64,000 bases of DNA, taken from assembly GCA_049700455.1 (NCBI GenBank), contig JBNAVJ010000009.1:28839-92838 (forward strand), read 5' to 3'. Origin of the DNA: JBNAVJ01 sp049700455. Its GTDB lineage: Bacteria > Bacteroidota > Ignavibacteria > Tepidaquicellales > Tepidaquicellaceae. Below the pieces are notes generated by a model, which was given only the letters and a program-made list of their open reading frames with translations, was not told the DNA's origin and searched no databases. The position numbers and the translations under genes were made by a program. Position 1 is the stretch's first letter. Every line of letters starts with the position of its first letter. This document shows, piece by piece, positions 45,805 to 54,784 of the stretch.

Positions 45805-47283
45805 TTAAAACCTATTTATTCGCTTAATCAGCTCTCCGTTTCTATTGTAGAAATTTACCTGTAATGGCATTTGACCGGGCAATGTATGAGTAGCACAGCC
45901 AAAGCACGGGTCATAAGCTCTAAATGCCATCTCAATCATATTAAGCAATCCATCGGTAATTTCTGTTCCCTTTTTTATTAAGCCCCGTGCAGCTTTACCT
46001 ATCGACATTGAGATAGCAGCATGATTATTTGTTGTTCCAACTATCAAATTTGCTTTTTTTACAATTCCATTTTCATCTGTTACATAATGATGCGTCAGAG
46101 TTCCTCGTGGTGCTTCAACAATACCAACACCTTCTGAAGGAGTTTCTGTAGGAATAGTTCTTATATTGGTAGAGGTAATTTCAGAATCATTGATTAATTC
46201 ATTTGCTCGCTCTGCTGCAAACATAAGCTCTATTATTCGTGCCCAGTGTGTAGCCAGAGTGTGGTGCACTGGTATTTTTCCTGAATGATCTCCTGTAAAA
46301 GTTTGATAAAACTTCTCGTACTCTTCCTGTGCAAGTGGTGTTGCCATTCCATCAGAAGCATTAAGTCTTGACAAAGGCGTTGCTTGATATACTCCACTTT
46401 GAGGACCATCAATAAAACCTTTCCATCCTATTTTTTTCAGATAGGGGTACTTAAGGTAATTCCAGTTTTCTATGTGTTCTGCAATATGTTCAAGATACTC
46501 ATTGGGAGAATATTTACAAAATTCTTTTCCATCGGGTCCTACAACTCTTACTTTCCCATCATAAAAGTTTACTTTATTATTTTCATCAACAAGTCCCATA
46601 TAATAAGTCTTTTGCGTATACATATCCGACAAAATCAAATCAACATATTTCGAATTACTCAAAACAATATCTTCAAACACCTTAAATGTAAATTTCCCAA
46701 ATTCTATAAAATATTCAAGATCTTTAGCAAAAGTTTCACGTTCTTCTTCAGAGAGCCCACGGGTTACTCCACCAGGGATTGAGGTCACTTGATGAATTTT
46801 TTTCCCCCCCAATGTTTGAATTATATTCTGAGCAAGTGCTCGGAGTTTTATCACTTTTTTTCCAGCATCTAAACCAACTTTTTTGATTAACCCTAGCAAA
46901 TTGCGCTCTGCTTTAGGAGCATCAGGACCAACAACAAAATCAGGTCCCCCAAGTGCATAGAAGTGCACAGTGTGGTCTGCACAAAAGAAAACTGAATAGA
47001 GTAACTCTCTTAGTTTTTTTGCTGGTGATGTAAGTTCAACTTTATAGACAGCATCACATGCTTTAGCAGAAGCCATATGATGAGCTTCCGGACAAACACC
47101 ACAAATTCTGGTAGTTATTCGTGGTAACTCCTCAACTGGTCTTCCCTGAACAAATTTCTCAAATCCACGAAGTTCAGGAATTATAAAGTAGCAATTTTCA
47201 ACTTCTCCCTCATCATTTACAAAAATATCAATTTTGCCGTGTCCTTCTAATCTGGTTATAGGGTCAATTTTTATTTTTTCCAT
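45805..47283 (-). CDS. mvhA: [NiFe]-hydrogenase large subunit, group 3 (MvhA-like)
   Basis: Carries the NiFe(CN)2CO site that splits H2. 492 aa. The four nickel ligands are C61 and C64 (RICGVCPEAHH) and C460 and C463 (DPCFGCATH). After H466 there are 26 residues (starting TLPGQMP) that a maturation protease must remove, and that protease is encoded at the head of this operon. The short L1 loop, the lack of a signal and the MvhD/Hdr neighbours place it in the cytoplasmic group 3c (Mvh) rather than membrane uptake enzymes. It is the last gene of the operon, 18 bases after mvhG. Confidence 0.95.
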   Translation of the reverse strand: MEKIKIDPITRLEGHGKIDIFVNDEGEVENCYFIIPELRGFEKFVQGRPVEELPRITTRICGVCPEAHHMASAKACDAVYKVELTSPAKKLRELLYSVFFCADHTVHFYALGGPDFVVGPDAPKAERNLLGLIKKVGLDAGKKVIKLRALAQNIIQTLGGKKIHQVTSIPGGVTRGLSEEERETFAKDLEYFIEFGKFTFKVFEDIVLSNSKYVDLILSDMYTQKTYYMGLVDENNKVNFYDGKVRVVGPDGKEFCKYSPNEYLEHIAEHIENWNYLKYPYLKKIGWKGFIDGPQSGVYQATPLSRLNASDGMATPLAQEEYEKFYQTFTGDHSGKIPVHHTLATHWARIIELMFAAERANELINDSEITSTNIRTIPTETPSEGVGIVEAPRGTLTHHYVTDENGIVKKANLIVGTTNNHAAISMSIGKAARGLIKKGTEITDGLLNMIEMAFRAYDPCFGCATHTLPGQMPLQVNFYNRNGELIKRINRF

Positions 47284-47301
47284 AATTTTGGCATTTTGAT
47301 T

Positions 47302-48270
47302 TTATTGTTTTCTCCTGAAAGTAGAAGCCGCTAATGTAAACCTGTATAATGTACCAAGCGGATCTGCTATCTTATCTATAATTCTCTTGACTTCTTCCGG
47401 AGAAGTAGCATCAATAACAGAACTCAATGCTGATATCATCTTTGCTCCCTGGTCAACAACATTCGCTGGAGCACCATAACACCCCCTACAGGGAACATTA
47501 ACTTTAACACACAATGCTCCACATCCGCTACGTGTTGCCGGTCCCATACAAAGAATTCCCTGATCCAGAAGACATTCGTCTTCTTTTGGTATAATTTCAT
47601 GTGGTCTAAAAAATTCTTTTATTTTCTTCTCTTTTCGTTCACGAGGACATTCATCACAGCAAGTTTTACCATCTGCTCCAAGAATAGTTCCTTTAGGAGG
47701 TAATTCTTTTCCTGTTTTCAAAATATCTATTATTGCCATCAAAGTTGCAGCAACCTGAAAACTTTGAGGGGGACAACCTGGTATGAAATAATCAACATCA
47801 ACTATCTGATTTAATGTATGGACTGTATTCCAGAACTCTGGGATTGAAATTTCACCTTCTGGCATTTCACTTTTCGGTTGTGGCAATGTTCCTTTCGTCT
47901 CATCAACGGTATCCGATTCTTCATAGACAAATTTGAGTATACTTTCCTTATCGTAGAAATTTGCCAGACCAGGAATACATCCATCGTAAGCACAGGATCC
48001 AAATGCTACCAGTATCTTTGATTTCCTCCTTAAAAGTTGAGCCATATATTCATTTTCACTATTTCTGATAGCACCATTAAACAACGTTATATCTATGGAT
48101 TTATCATCCATAGCCTCAACATCAGAATATTTAAAATCCATTATACAGGGCCAGAAAACAATGTCAAAAAACTCTGCAACATCAAGGATTTTTTCTTCTA
48201 TATCTACAACGGTAATTTCACATCCTCCACAACTTGCAGCCCAGTACAACGCTAATTTTGGTTTCTCCAT
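47302..48270 (-). CDS. mvhG: [NiFe]-hydrogenase small subunit (MvhG-like)
   Basis: Electron-transfer subunit with three Fe-S clusters. 322 aa, no Tat signal, so cytoplasmic. The proximal cluster is held by C14 and C17 (AASCGGCE) with FGSCAYDGCIPG and FIPGCPPQ. A CCDECPRERKEK segment at about 206 and the C-rich GILCMGPATRSGCG...VPCRGCYG end hold the remaining clusters and are typical of group 3 (Mvh/Frh/HoxY-like) subunits. It passes electrons from mvhA to mvhD. Spacing is 10 bases after mvhD. Confidence 0.94.
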   Translation of the reverse strand: MEKPKLALYWAASCGGCEITVVDIEEKILDVAEFFDIVFWPCIMDFKYSDVEAMDDKSIDITLFNGAIRNSENEYMAQLLRRKSKILVAFGSCAYDGCIPGLANFYDKESILKFVYEESDTVDETKGTLPQPKSEMPEGEISIPEFWNTVHTLNQIVDVDYFIPGCPPQSFQVAATLMAIIDILKTGKELPPKGTILGADGKTCCDECPRERKEKKIKEFFRPHEIIPKEDECLLDQGILCMGPATRSGCGALCVKVNVPCRGCYGAPANVVDQGAKMISALSSVIDATSPEEVKRIIDKIADPLGTLYRFTLAASTFRRKQ

Positions 48271-48280
48271 AACTTGATTT

Positions 48281-48730
48281 TTAATTCTTTTGTAGTTTAA
48301 GTGGTCCTAAGTGTTTTATTTCATTTGTAAATTCAAACGATACTTTTGCATATTTCTCAGCTTCAGAAGCACTAATCCATTCAAGCCTCAACCTCCTCTC
48401 ATCTATGCCAAATAGTTGGAGGAGTTTTTTCAACATAGTTACTCTACGCATAGTTTTGTAATTTCCTTCGGAGTAATGACAGTCACCAAAATGACAGCCT
48501 GCAATTAAGACTCCATCAGCACCAAGCTCAAAAGCTCGTAATACAAAGGAAGGGTCCACTCTACCTGAACACATTGTTCTGATAATTCTAATGTTTGGCG
48601 AAGACTGTAACCGGGAAACACCCGCAAGATCTGCACCTGAATAAGCACACCAATTACATAAAAACCCTACAATTTTGGGTTCAAATTCCTCAGTTGTAAC
48701 TTGATTTTCATTTAATTGAACATCTTCCAT
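48281..48730 (-). CDS. mvhD: Hydrogenase iron-sulfur subunit MvhD
   Basis: Small [2Fe-2S] protein that links hydrogenase to HdrA. 149 aa. Cysteines C25 and C28 (FLCNWCAYSGAD), C54 (RTMCSGRVDP), C79 and C84 (AGCHFGDCHY) are at the family's positions. The N-terminal 15 residues are acidic and variable. It lies between hdrA and mvhG, in the same order as in methanogen and sulfate-reducer Hdr-Mvh loci, and starts 23 bases after hdrA ends. Confidence 0.95.
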   Translation of the reverse strand: MEDVQLNENQVTTEEFEPKIVGFLCNWCAYSGADLAGVSRLQSSPNIRIIRTMCSGRVDPSFVLRAFELGADGVLIAGCHFGDCHYSEGNYKTMRRVTMLKKLLQLFGIDERRLRLEWISASEAEKYAKVSFEFTNEIKHLGPLKLQKN

Positions 48731-48753
48731 ATCTCTATAAAATTTTTTATCGG

Positions 48754-51700
48754 TTAAATTTCAAGTATGCCTTCAAGTTCTGCATAAATCTGTGCATCAG
48801 TAAATCCTTTTCCTGTAATAGCAGCTGCAGGACAGGCCGCAACACAGGTTCCACACCCTTTGCATAAAGCATCGTTAATATGTGAAACCTTTTTTTCCTC
48901 AATAAACTCAATAGCACCATATGGACACAAATTATTACATATTCTACATCCAGAACATAGTTCCTCATTAATAGTTGCCCTTATAGGATCTATATCTACT
49001 TCCCCCTTTGAAATCATTGCAAGAGACCTTGCCGCGGCTGCACTTGCCTGACTTACCGTATCAGGTATATCTTTGGGGCTTTGAACACATCCGGCAAGGT
49101 ATATTCCATCGTTTAGTGTAGAAAACGGGTCTAACTTAGGATGTCGTTCAAGCAAGAACCCATCTGGACTTTTTGAAATACTAAGTAGCCTGGCAAGTTT
49201 ATCGGTCCCCCGTGCTGGCTGAATTGCATTACATAAAATCACCATATCAACCGGGATTTCTCTAAACTTTCCAATCAAACTATCCTCACATTTAACCAGT
49301 AAGAATTTGTCTCCATCAGGAGTTTTTCTTTCAACTACTTCTGCTACTTTACCACGTATGACATTTACTCCTTCATCAAGAATCCTCGAATAAAATTCTT
49401 CATACCCTTTACCATAAGCGCGAATATCAATATAGAACTGGTACACTTCAGCCGAAGTCCTGTCTTTAACCAGATGGGCAAACTTCATAGCATACATACA
49501 GCATACTCGAGAACAATAGCGGTTAAAATTTATGTCCCTTGAACCAACACAATGAACAATTGCCACAGCTCGTGGCTCTTTCCCGTTCTTACATACAACA
49601 CGCCCAGCTGTTGGACCTGTTGATGATAACATTCTTTCAAACTCAATTGAGCTATAAACATTATCAAGCCTACCATAGCCAAATGGTATTAGTTTAGTCG
49701 CATCAAATAGTTCATAACCTGTTGCAACAATGATTTGACCCACATCGACTTCAACAATTTCATCCTTCATAGAATAATCTACAGCACCAGGCTCGCAGAC
49801 TCTCTGACATTCGTGGCATTCCACGCACACACCACAATTAAGACATCTTGACGCCTCTCTTACCGCCTGTTCTTCACTAAAACCTAATTCCACTTCTTCA
49901 AAGTTATATTTCCTCATCTGCGGATTTAACTTTTTGACCTTTTCTCTTTCTTGTTTTGGAGTTTCTTTATAAGTTAGAGCATAAGAATGGGGTCTAAAAG
50001 TCTCTCCCCTTAACACATATGGTTTAACCATATGCGTGGTAAAATTCTCCAGTGGTTCATTGTTCAGAAATTTCTCAATTACTTCAGCTGCACGTCTACC
50101 CTGTCCCATAGAAGCAATAATCGTTGAAGGACCTAACACAACATCTCCACCCGCAAAGATTGCAGGAATATTTGTTTGAAGTGTCTCAGAATTTACAAGT
50201 AAAGTATCCCATTTAGTGTACTTTAGTTTAAGTTCCGATTTCCCGTTCAGAACACTCAAATTTGGAGTTTGACTTATTGCAATAATAACTGTATCAAATT
50301 CGAGTTCGTATTCACTATTTGGAATAGCTATTGGTCTTCTTCTTCCTGAAGAATCTGGTTCTCCAAGCGTCATCCGTATACATTTTAGTCCTTTCAGTCT
50401 TCCATTTTCTGCTATGACTTCTGAAGGAGCTGTAAGATAAGCAATTTGAACACCCTCCTCCTCAGCATCTTCAATTTCTTCTGGAGAAGCCGGCATTTCC
50501 AATTTAGTTCTCCGATATATAATTGTAACTTTCTTTGCTCCCAATCTCAAAGCTGTTCTTGCAGCGTCAATTGCAGTATTACCACCACCTATTACCCCTA
50601 CATGTCTACCAAGTACCATACCTATACCAATATTTACTTTTCTGAGAAAATCTACTCCAGTTATTACTCCTTCCACATTTTCATTAGGAATACCTAATTT
50701 TATGCTGTTGTGAGCTCCTATAGCAAGAAAAACTGCATTAAAGCCTTCATCCATTATATCATCAAGTGTAATATCGCTACCCAATCGTGTATTCATTCGG
50801 AATTGTATGCCCATTTCTTTGAAGTAGTTTATCTCCATAGCAAGTAATCGTTTTGGCAAACGATACTCGGGAATACCAACTGCTAACATCCCCCCGGGTA
50901 TAGAATGTTGTTCAAAAATTGTAACATTAAAACCTTTCAATGTAAGGTCATGAGCACAAACAAGACCTGCAGGTCCAGAACCCACAACAGCAACTTTCTC
51001 TTTACGCTTTTTTTCTATTTTAGGGGGATCAAATTTACCATAATGCATTAATTCCCAATCAAGCGCAAAGCGCTTTAATTGTTGTATGGCAATTGGTTTG
51101 TCAACATGTCCTCTATTACACTCGCTTTCACAGGGATGGTAACAGACTCTTCCACATACAATAGCAAGAGGATTTCTTTTATGAATTAATTGGGCGGCCT
51201 CGTGAAATCTTCTCTCTCTAATCAGAGCAATATAACCTGCAGCTTCCTGCCTTATCGGGCATGCTTCTATGCATGGAGGTCTTTCCTGCCTATCAATAAC
51301 ATAAGTATTAGGAACTGCCTGTGGAAATACTTTATGGATAGCGGTGCGATTTTGCATAAATTCATCAAACCAATTCGGAACGTGAACTGGACATACTTTG
51401 CTACATTCACCACAGGAAGTACATTTATCAGTTACATATCTGGCTTTCTTTTTGATTTTAACTTTGAAATTACCAACAAAACCACGAACCTCTTCAACTT
51501 CAGAAAGTGTTAGTAATTCAATATTTTTTCTATGACTGACAGAGACCATCTTTGGGGTCAAGATACACGCTGCACAATCAAGAGTTGGAAAGGTCTTGTC
51601 AAACTTTGCCATCTGACCACCAATGGTAGACTCCTTTTCAACAAGATACACTTTGTTCCCTGATTCGGCAATTTCAAGGGCTGCCTGAATACCTGCTATT

Positions 51701-52155
51701 CCACCTCCAATAATTAATGTATTTGTATTAATGCTCGCTTTCATTGGCATTAAAGGTTCCTGATATTGCACTCTTTTAAGAGCAGCATTAACAAGAGCAG
51801 TTGCCTTTTCGGTTGCTTTTTTAATATCACTGTGAACCCAGGAACAATGTTCACGAATATTTGCCATCTGAAATAAATACCGATTTAATCCTGCACGTTC
51901 ACATACATTTCTAAAAGTCAATTCATGCATTTGGGGTGAGCAGGCTGCTACAACAACTCTATTCAATCCCTGAGTCTTAATATCATTCTCAATCATTTGT
52001 TGTCCGGGGTCTGAACACATAAATTTATAAGTCTTTGCTACCTTTACATTGGGTTTATTTTTAATCTGTTCAACCACTTCTTCAACATTTACTGTCTGTG
52101 AAATATTAACTCCACAGTGACACACGTAAACTCCGACTTTTATATTATTTTCCAT
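48754..52155 (-). CDS. hdrA: HdrA with an internal GltD-like NAD(P)H oxidoreductase module
   Basis: 1133 aa, against about 650-700 for ordinary HdrA. Order: HdrA N-terminal domain (1-135); FAD Rossmann motif IIGGGIAG (148-155) and CAAC (194-197); the start of HdrA's inserted ferredoxin (C245, C248, C251, C255); then, at about 290-705, a GltD/NfnB-type unit with its own Cys-rich domain (C295, C299, C334, C338, C342, C346), VVGSGPAG (390-397), a second nucleotide fold VIGGGNTAID (521-530) and IFAGGDVV; then a further Cys set (C771-C787); the rest of the HdrA flavin domain (800-1050); and two C-terminal [4Fe-4S] motifs (C1067-C1077, C1098-C1108). HdrA is the bifurcating flavin subunit; the insert should bind FAD and NAD(P)H. 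Flanked by hdrB and mvhD. Confidence 0.93.
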   Translation of the reverse strand: MENNIKVGVYVCHCGVNISQTVNVEEVVEQIKNKPNVKVAKTYKFMCSDPGQQMIENDIKTQGLNRVVVAACSPQMHELTFRNVCERAGLNRYLFQMANIREHCSWVHSDIKKATEKATALVNAALKRVQYQEPLMPMKASINTNTLIIGGGIAGIQAALEIAESGNKVYLVEKESTIGGQMAKFDKTFPTLDCAACILTPKMVSVSHRKNIELLTLSEVEEVRGFVGNFKVKIKKKARYVTDKCTSCGECSKVCPVHVPNWFDEFMQNRTAIHKVFPQAVPNTYVIDRQERPPCIEACPIRQEAAGYIALIRERRFHEAAQLIHKRNPLAIVCGRVCYHPCESECNRGHVDKPIAIQQLKRFALDWELMHYGKFDPPKIEKKRKEKVAVVGSGPAGLVCAHDLTLKGFNVTIFEQHSIPGGMLAVGIPEYRLPKRLLAMEINYFKEMGIQFRMNTRLGSDITLDDIMDEGFNAVFLAIGAHNSIKLGIPNENVEGVITGVDFLRKVNIGIGMVLGRHVGVIGGGNTAIDAARTALRLGAKKVTIIYRRTKLEMPASPEEIEDAEEEGVQIAYLTAPSEVIAENGRLKGLKCIRMTLGEPDSSGRRRPIAIPNSEYELEFDTVIIAISQTPNLSVLNGKSELKLKYTKWDTLLVNSETLQTNIPAIFAGGDVVLGPSTIIASMGQGRRAAEVIEKFLNNEPLENFTTHMVKPYVLRGETFRPHSYALTYKETPKQEREKVKKLNPQMRKYNFEEVELGFSEEQAVREASRCLNCGVCVECHECQRVCEPGAVDYSMKDEIVEVDVGQIIVATGYELFDATKLIPFGYGRLDNVYSSIEFERMLSSTGPTAGRVVCKNGKEPRAVAIVHCVGSRDINFNRYCSRVCCMYAMKFAHLVKDRTSAEVYQFYIDIRAYGKGYEEFYSRILDEGVNVIRGKVAEVVERKTPDGDKFLLVKCEDSLIGKFREIPVDMVILCNAIQPARGTDKLARLLSISKSPDGFLLERHPKLDPFSTLNDGIYLAGCVQSPKDIPDTVSQASAAAARSLAMISKGEVDIDPIRATINEELCSGCRICNNLCPYGAIEFIEEKKVSHINDALCKGCGTCVAACPAAAITGKGFTDAQIYAELEGILEI

Positions 52156-52178
52156 AACTTATTTTAATTAGAGTTTTT

Positions 52179-53078
52179 TTAGATACTAATTGGTTGTTGT
52201 TGTATAGGTAACTGTCTTTCAATTTCATTCAGCTTTTCACACTGATAAAAATTTTTATCAATACCCAGTGCTTTAGAATTTAGGCCAAATGCTATTCCAA
52301 GCAGTTGAGTAAAAAACAATATTGGGACTTCAAATTTTTTATTAAAAACTTTATTTATCTTGTTTTGATAAGCCTCAAGGTTCATCTGACATAGGGGACA
52401 GGTAGTTGCAATACAGTCAGCACCATTTTCAACTGCACTTTCAAGTATTTCCATAGAAAGTCGTAATGCCGCTGATTCAAAAGTAGTCATTAACATTCCT
52501 CCACAACAACGAAGTTTATATGGGAAATAGACCTCTTCAGCACCTAATGTTTCAAACAAGGTTTCCATAGTAGTAGGATTTTCTCTATCATCAAAACCTT
52601 TTTCGGGCCTAACTATCTGGCATCCATAATAATGTGCAACTTTTAAGCCCTTCAAAGGTTTCTTAACTTTTAACTTGATGAGTTCTGTTCCAATATCATT
52701 GATAATGATTTCAAGAGGATGTCTGATTCTAACTTTCCCTTCATATTCAAGCCCCTCTTCCTTTAAGCAATCGTTAACCTGTGTTAATAATTCGGGACTG
52801 TTTTTCAGGTAGCGGTTTGCTTTGTTTAAAATTGTATAACAGGAACTACATGGCGCTACAAGATCACACTTTTGTCTTTCTGCAAGAGCAAGGTTTCGTG
52901 AGGCACAGGCAAGAGCTGTAACTTCACTAATAGACATATAAATAGTAGCACCACAACAATTCCAATCATCCAATTCCTCAAGCTCAAAACCCAGTTCTTC
53001 AAAAACAGCCTTACAAGAAATATCATAACCTATATGAGCTGAATGGAGACTGCACCCAGGGTAATATGTAAATTTCAT
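52179..53078 (-). CDS. hdrB: Heterodisulfide reductase subunit B (HdrB)
   Basis: 299 aa with two complete CCG domains, which hold the non-cubane [4Fe-4S] clusters at which disulfide is reduced in methanogens: C9, C41-C42, C77 and C80 (WNCCGA...CSSC), and C153, C191-C192, C227 and C230 (RCCGGM...CPLC). Both clusters look intact, so a disulfide-type or similar two-site substrate is possible. Which one is unknown, because CoM-S-S-CoB is not expected in a bacterium. It lies 17 bases after hdrC and 23 before hdrA. Confidence 0.94.
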   Translation of the reverse strand: MKFTYYPGCSLHSAHIGYDISCKAVFEELGFELEELDDWNCCGATIYMSISEVTALACASRNLALAERQKCDLVAPCSSCYTILNKANRYLKNSPELLTQVNDCLKEEGLEYEGKVRIRHPLEIIINDIGTELIKLKVKKPLKGLKVAHYYGCQIVRPEKGFDDRENPTTMETLFETLGAEEVYFPYKLRCCGGMLMTTFESAALRLSMEILESAVENGADCIATTCPLCQMNLEAYQNKINKVFNKKFEVPILFFTQLLGIAFGLNSKALGIDKNFYQCEKLNEIERQLPIQQQPISI

Positions 53079-53095
53079 AATATTTATCTTTATTT

Positions 53096-53749
53096 TTAAC
53101 CTACTGACTTATAACCGACTGCATCAGGTTGATACATTACTTTTTCTTTTTCAACTGGTAATTCAAGTAAGCTGGCTTTTCTCAATATCTTCCTAAGTGT
53201 ATCTATATTTTTAACCTTTGAGCTTCTAAACTTAAGTCTGCCCTTCAACAACATTTTTATACCTAACGGAAGATACGATATTGATTTCCATAACCCTGTA
53301 CCTAAAAAGAATCTTATCATAAGAGTACTTTCATTAAGCCTTCCGCTATTGTAGATACATTTTGTAAATGATTTAGCAAGAGTGTGTACGGGGTAATGTT
53401 TAGTAAAATATTTCTTTTCAATTGCAGTTCTCTTAAGCGCATAAATAACATCTGTTACTTTAATTCCCACAGGACATCTGGTTTGGCAGGTGTAACAGGA
53501 GGCACATATCCAAATAGTTCTGCTTTTAAGCACTGAATCAATATCCCCAGCTCTGAAAAGTGCAATCAATTCCCTCGGCATAATATCCATAGCATAAGAT
53601 AGAGGACAGGAACCACTACATGTTCCACATTGTAAACACAGTTTGATTTTTTCGGCACCTGGAATAACTTTTGTGTGTTCGAGAAAAGCCCTTCGCAACT
53701 CTGATTCTTCTCGTTGCAAAATGCCTGGTTTTATTAATGACTGTTTCAT
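53096..53749 (-). CDS. hdrC: Heterodisulfide reductase subunit C (HdrC)
   Basis: 217 aa, a ferredoxin-like subunit that carries electrons between HdrA and HdrB. Two [4Fe-4S] motifs: C38, C41, C44, C48 (CLQCGTCSGSCP) and C82, C85, C88, C92 (CASCYTCQTRCP). The C-terminal 100 residues are basic and helical and include a short non-polar stretch at about 140-160, but no clear membrane helix, so it looks soluble rather than HdrE-linked. It starts 8 bases after the ferritin-like gene. Confidence 0.93.
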   Translation of the reverse strand: MKQSLIKPGILQREESELRRAFLEHTKVIPGAEKIKLCLQCGTCSGSCPLSYAMDIMPRELIALFRAGDIDSVLKSRTIWICASCYTCQTRCPVGIKVTDVIYALKRTAIEKKYFTKHYPVHTLAKSFTKCIYNSGRLNESTLMIRFFLGTGLWKSISYLPLGIKMLLKGRLKFRSSKVKNIDTLRKILRKASLLELPVEKEKVMYQPDAVGYKSVG

Positions 53750-53757
53750 TATTTCTA

Positions 53758-54279
53758 TTATTGTCTTTTAATTTTTTCCGCTTTTAAGCTTAACTCTGCT
53801 TCCCATGATTTAGGGCTATCATAGTAGAATGGAAATTTTTCTAACATTTCCAATTCTGCCTGGAGTATCATCTGATGTGAAAATTCCATATCAGCAATAA
53901 ACCTGAACATTCGTTGTCCTGATAAATCTTTTACCTCACTTGCACAATCCAGATAAAATTCCCTTGAACGTCTTTCTTCATCAATTGCAATAAGAAGTAT
54001 ATCCTTTAGCCCTAATTGCTTCCTTAACATAGAAGTTGTTGCATGTTTTGGAAGAAAAGATTCCGGCAGGACAAGCTCAACATCAGGGAACATATTTTTA
54101 TAAATATTCTCTAAAATTAATTGATGTTTTTTTTCTTCCTTAGCAAGATTTTCAAACCGCTCTTTTAAAAGTTCATTGTTACAGAGTTCAGCCAAATCTC
54201 TATATACATTCTGGGCATCTATTTCACTTCTGATGGCTATTCCCAATGCCTCAAGTGCAGTTATATCTTCGGGTAACAT
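53758..54279 (-). CDS. Ferritin-like diiron protein in the hydrogenase operon
   Basis: 173 aa. A four-helix bundle of the rubrerythrin/ferritin-like type with two matching halves: Glu in AIRSEIDAQNVYRDL and ExxH in KEEKKHQLILENIY; Glu in AIDEERRSREFYLD and ExxH in DMEFSHQMILQAELEML. There is no rubredoxin domain. Its first 19 bases overlap the protease gene and hdrC follows in 8 bases, so it is surely co-transcribed with the Hdr-Mvh complex. It may reduce peroxide or oxygen to guard the Fe-S subunits, or supply iron; neither is shown. Confidence 0.85.
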   Translation of the reverse strand: MLPEDITALEALGIAIRSEIDAQNVYRDLAELCNNELLKERFENLAKEEKKHQLILENIYKNMFPDVELVLPESFLPKHATTSMLRKQLGLKDILLIAIDEERRSREFYLDCASEVKDLSGQRMFRFIADMEFSHQMILQAELEMLEKFPFYYDSPKSWEAELSLKAEKIKRQ

Positions 54280-54770
54280 AATGCCTCCGGAAATTTTTTA
54301 GGTTTAAATTTTAAAATTTCTTTTTTTACCTGTTCAATACAATATTCAGCACCCTGTAAAACTTCGGGTGATAGTCCCTCTCTAAATTCAGTTGCTTGGA
54401 CTATCTCAATACCAAATACAATAATATTTTTCGGAACCGGAATTCCCATAAGTTTGGCAAGATGAAGGGTCGTAACAAAATTAATATCGTGATACGAAAC
54501 CAGTCTCATTGTTTTGACAAGTTCGGTTCCTTTAAAGCGATAAACATATCCTTGAGGGTTTATTCCGGTACTAATTGCATCTATAATTATAGCAGACCGA
54601 TAGCCCTGTAAAAAATCTAAAATCCGCAGCCCTCCATAATTTGTAGTCATAATACAAATTTTATCACTTGAACCAATAAGAGAAGATAATCTTTCAGCTA
54701 CATATAATCCTACCCCATCATCTCCAAATAATTCATTGCCCATTCCTAATATGATAAGTGGGAATTTCAT
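54261..54770 (-). CDS. Hydrogenase maturation protease (HycI/HyaD family)
   Basis: Cuts the C-terminal tail of the large subunit after nickel is inserted. 169 aa. The LIILGMGNELFGDDGVGLYVAERL start is diagnostic and holds the first nickel-binding acid; the second is in AIIIDAISTG and the His in VSYHDINFVTTLHLAKLMG. Its substrate should be the 26-residue tail of mvhA, the last gene of this operon. It is the first gene after the sigma-54 promoter, whose predicted transcription start lies only about 4 bases before this ATG. Confidence 0.93.
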   Translation of the reverse strand: MKFPLIILGMGNELFGDDGVGLYVAERLSSLIGSSDKICIMTTNYGGLRILDFLQGYRSAIIIDAISTGINPQGYVYRFKGTELVKTMRLVSYHDINFVTTLHLAKLMGIPVPKNIIVFGIEIVQATEFREGLSPEVLQGAEYCIEQVKKEILKFKPKKFPEALCYPKI

Positions 54771-54784
54771 TTACTATTATGAAG

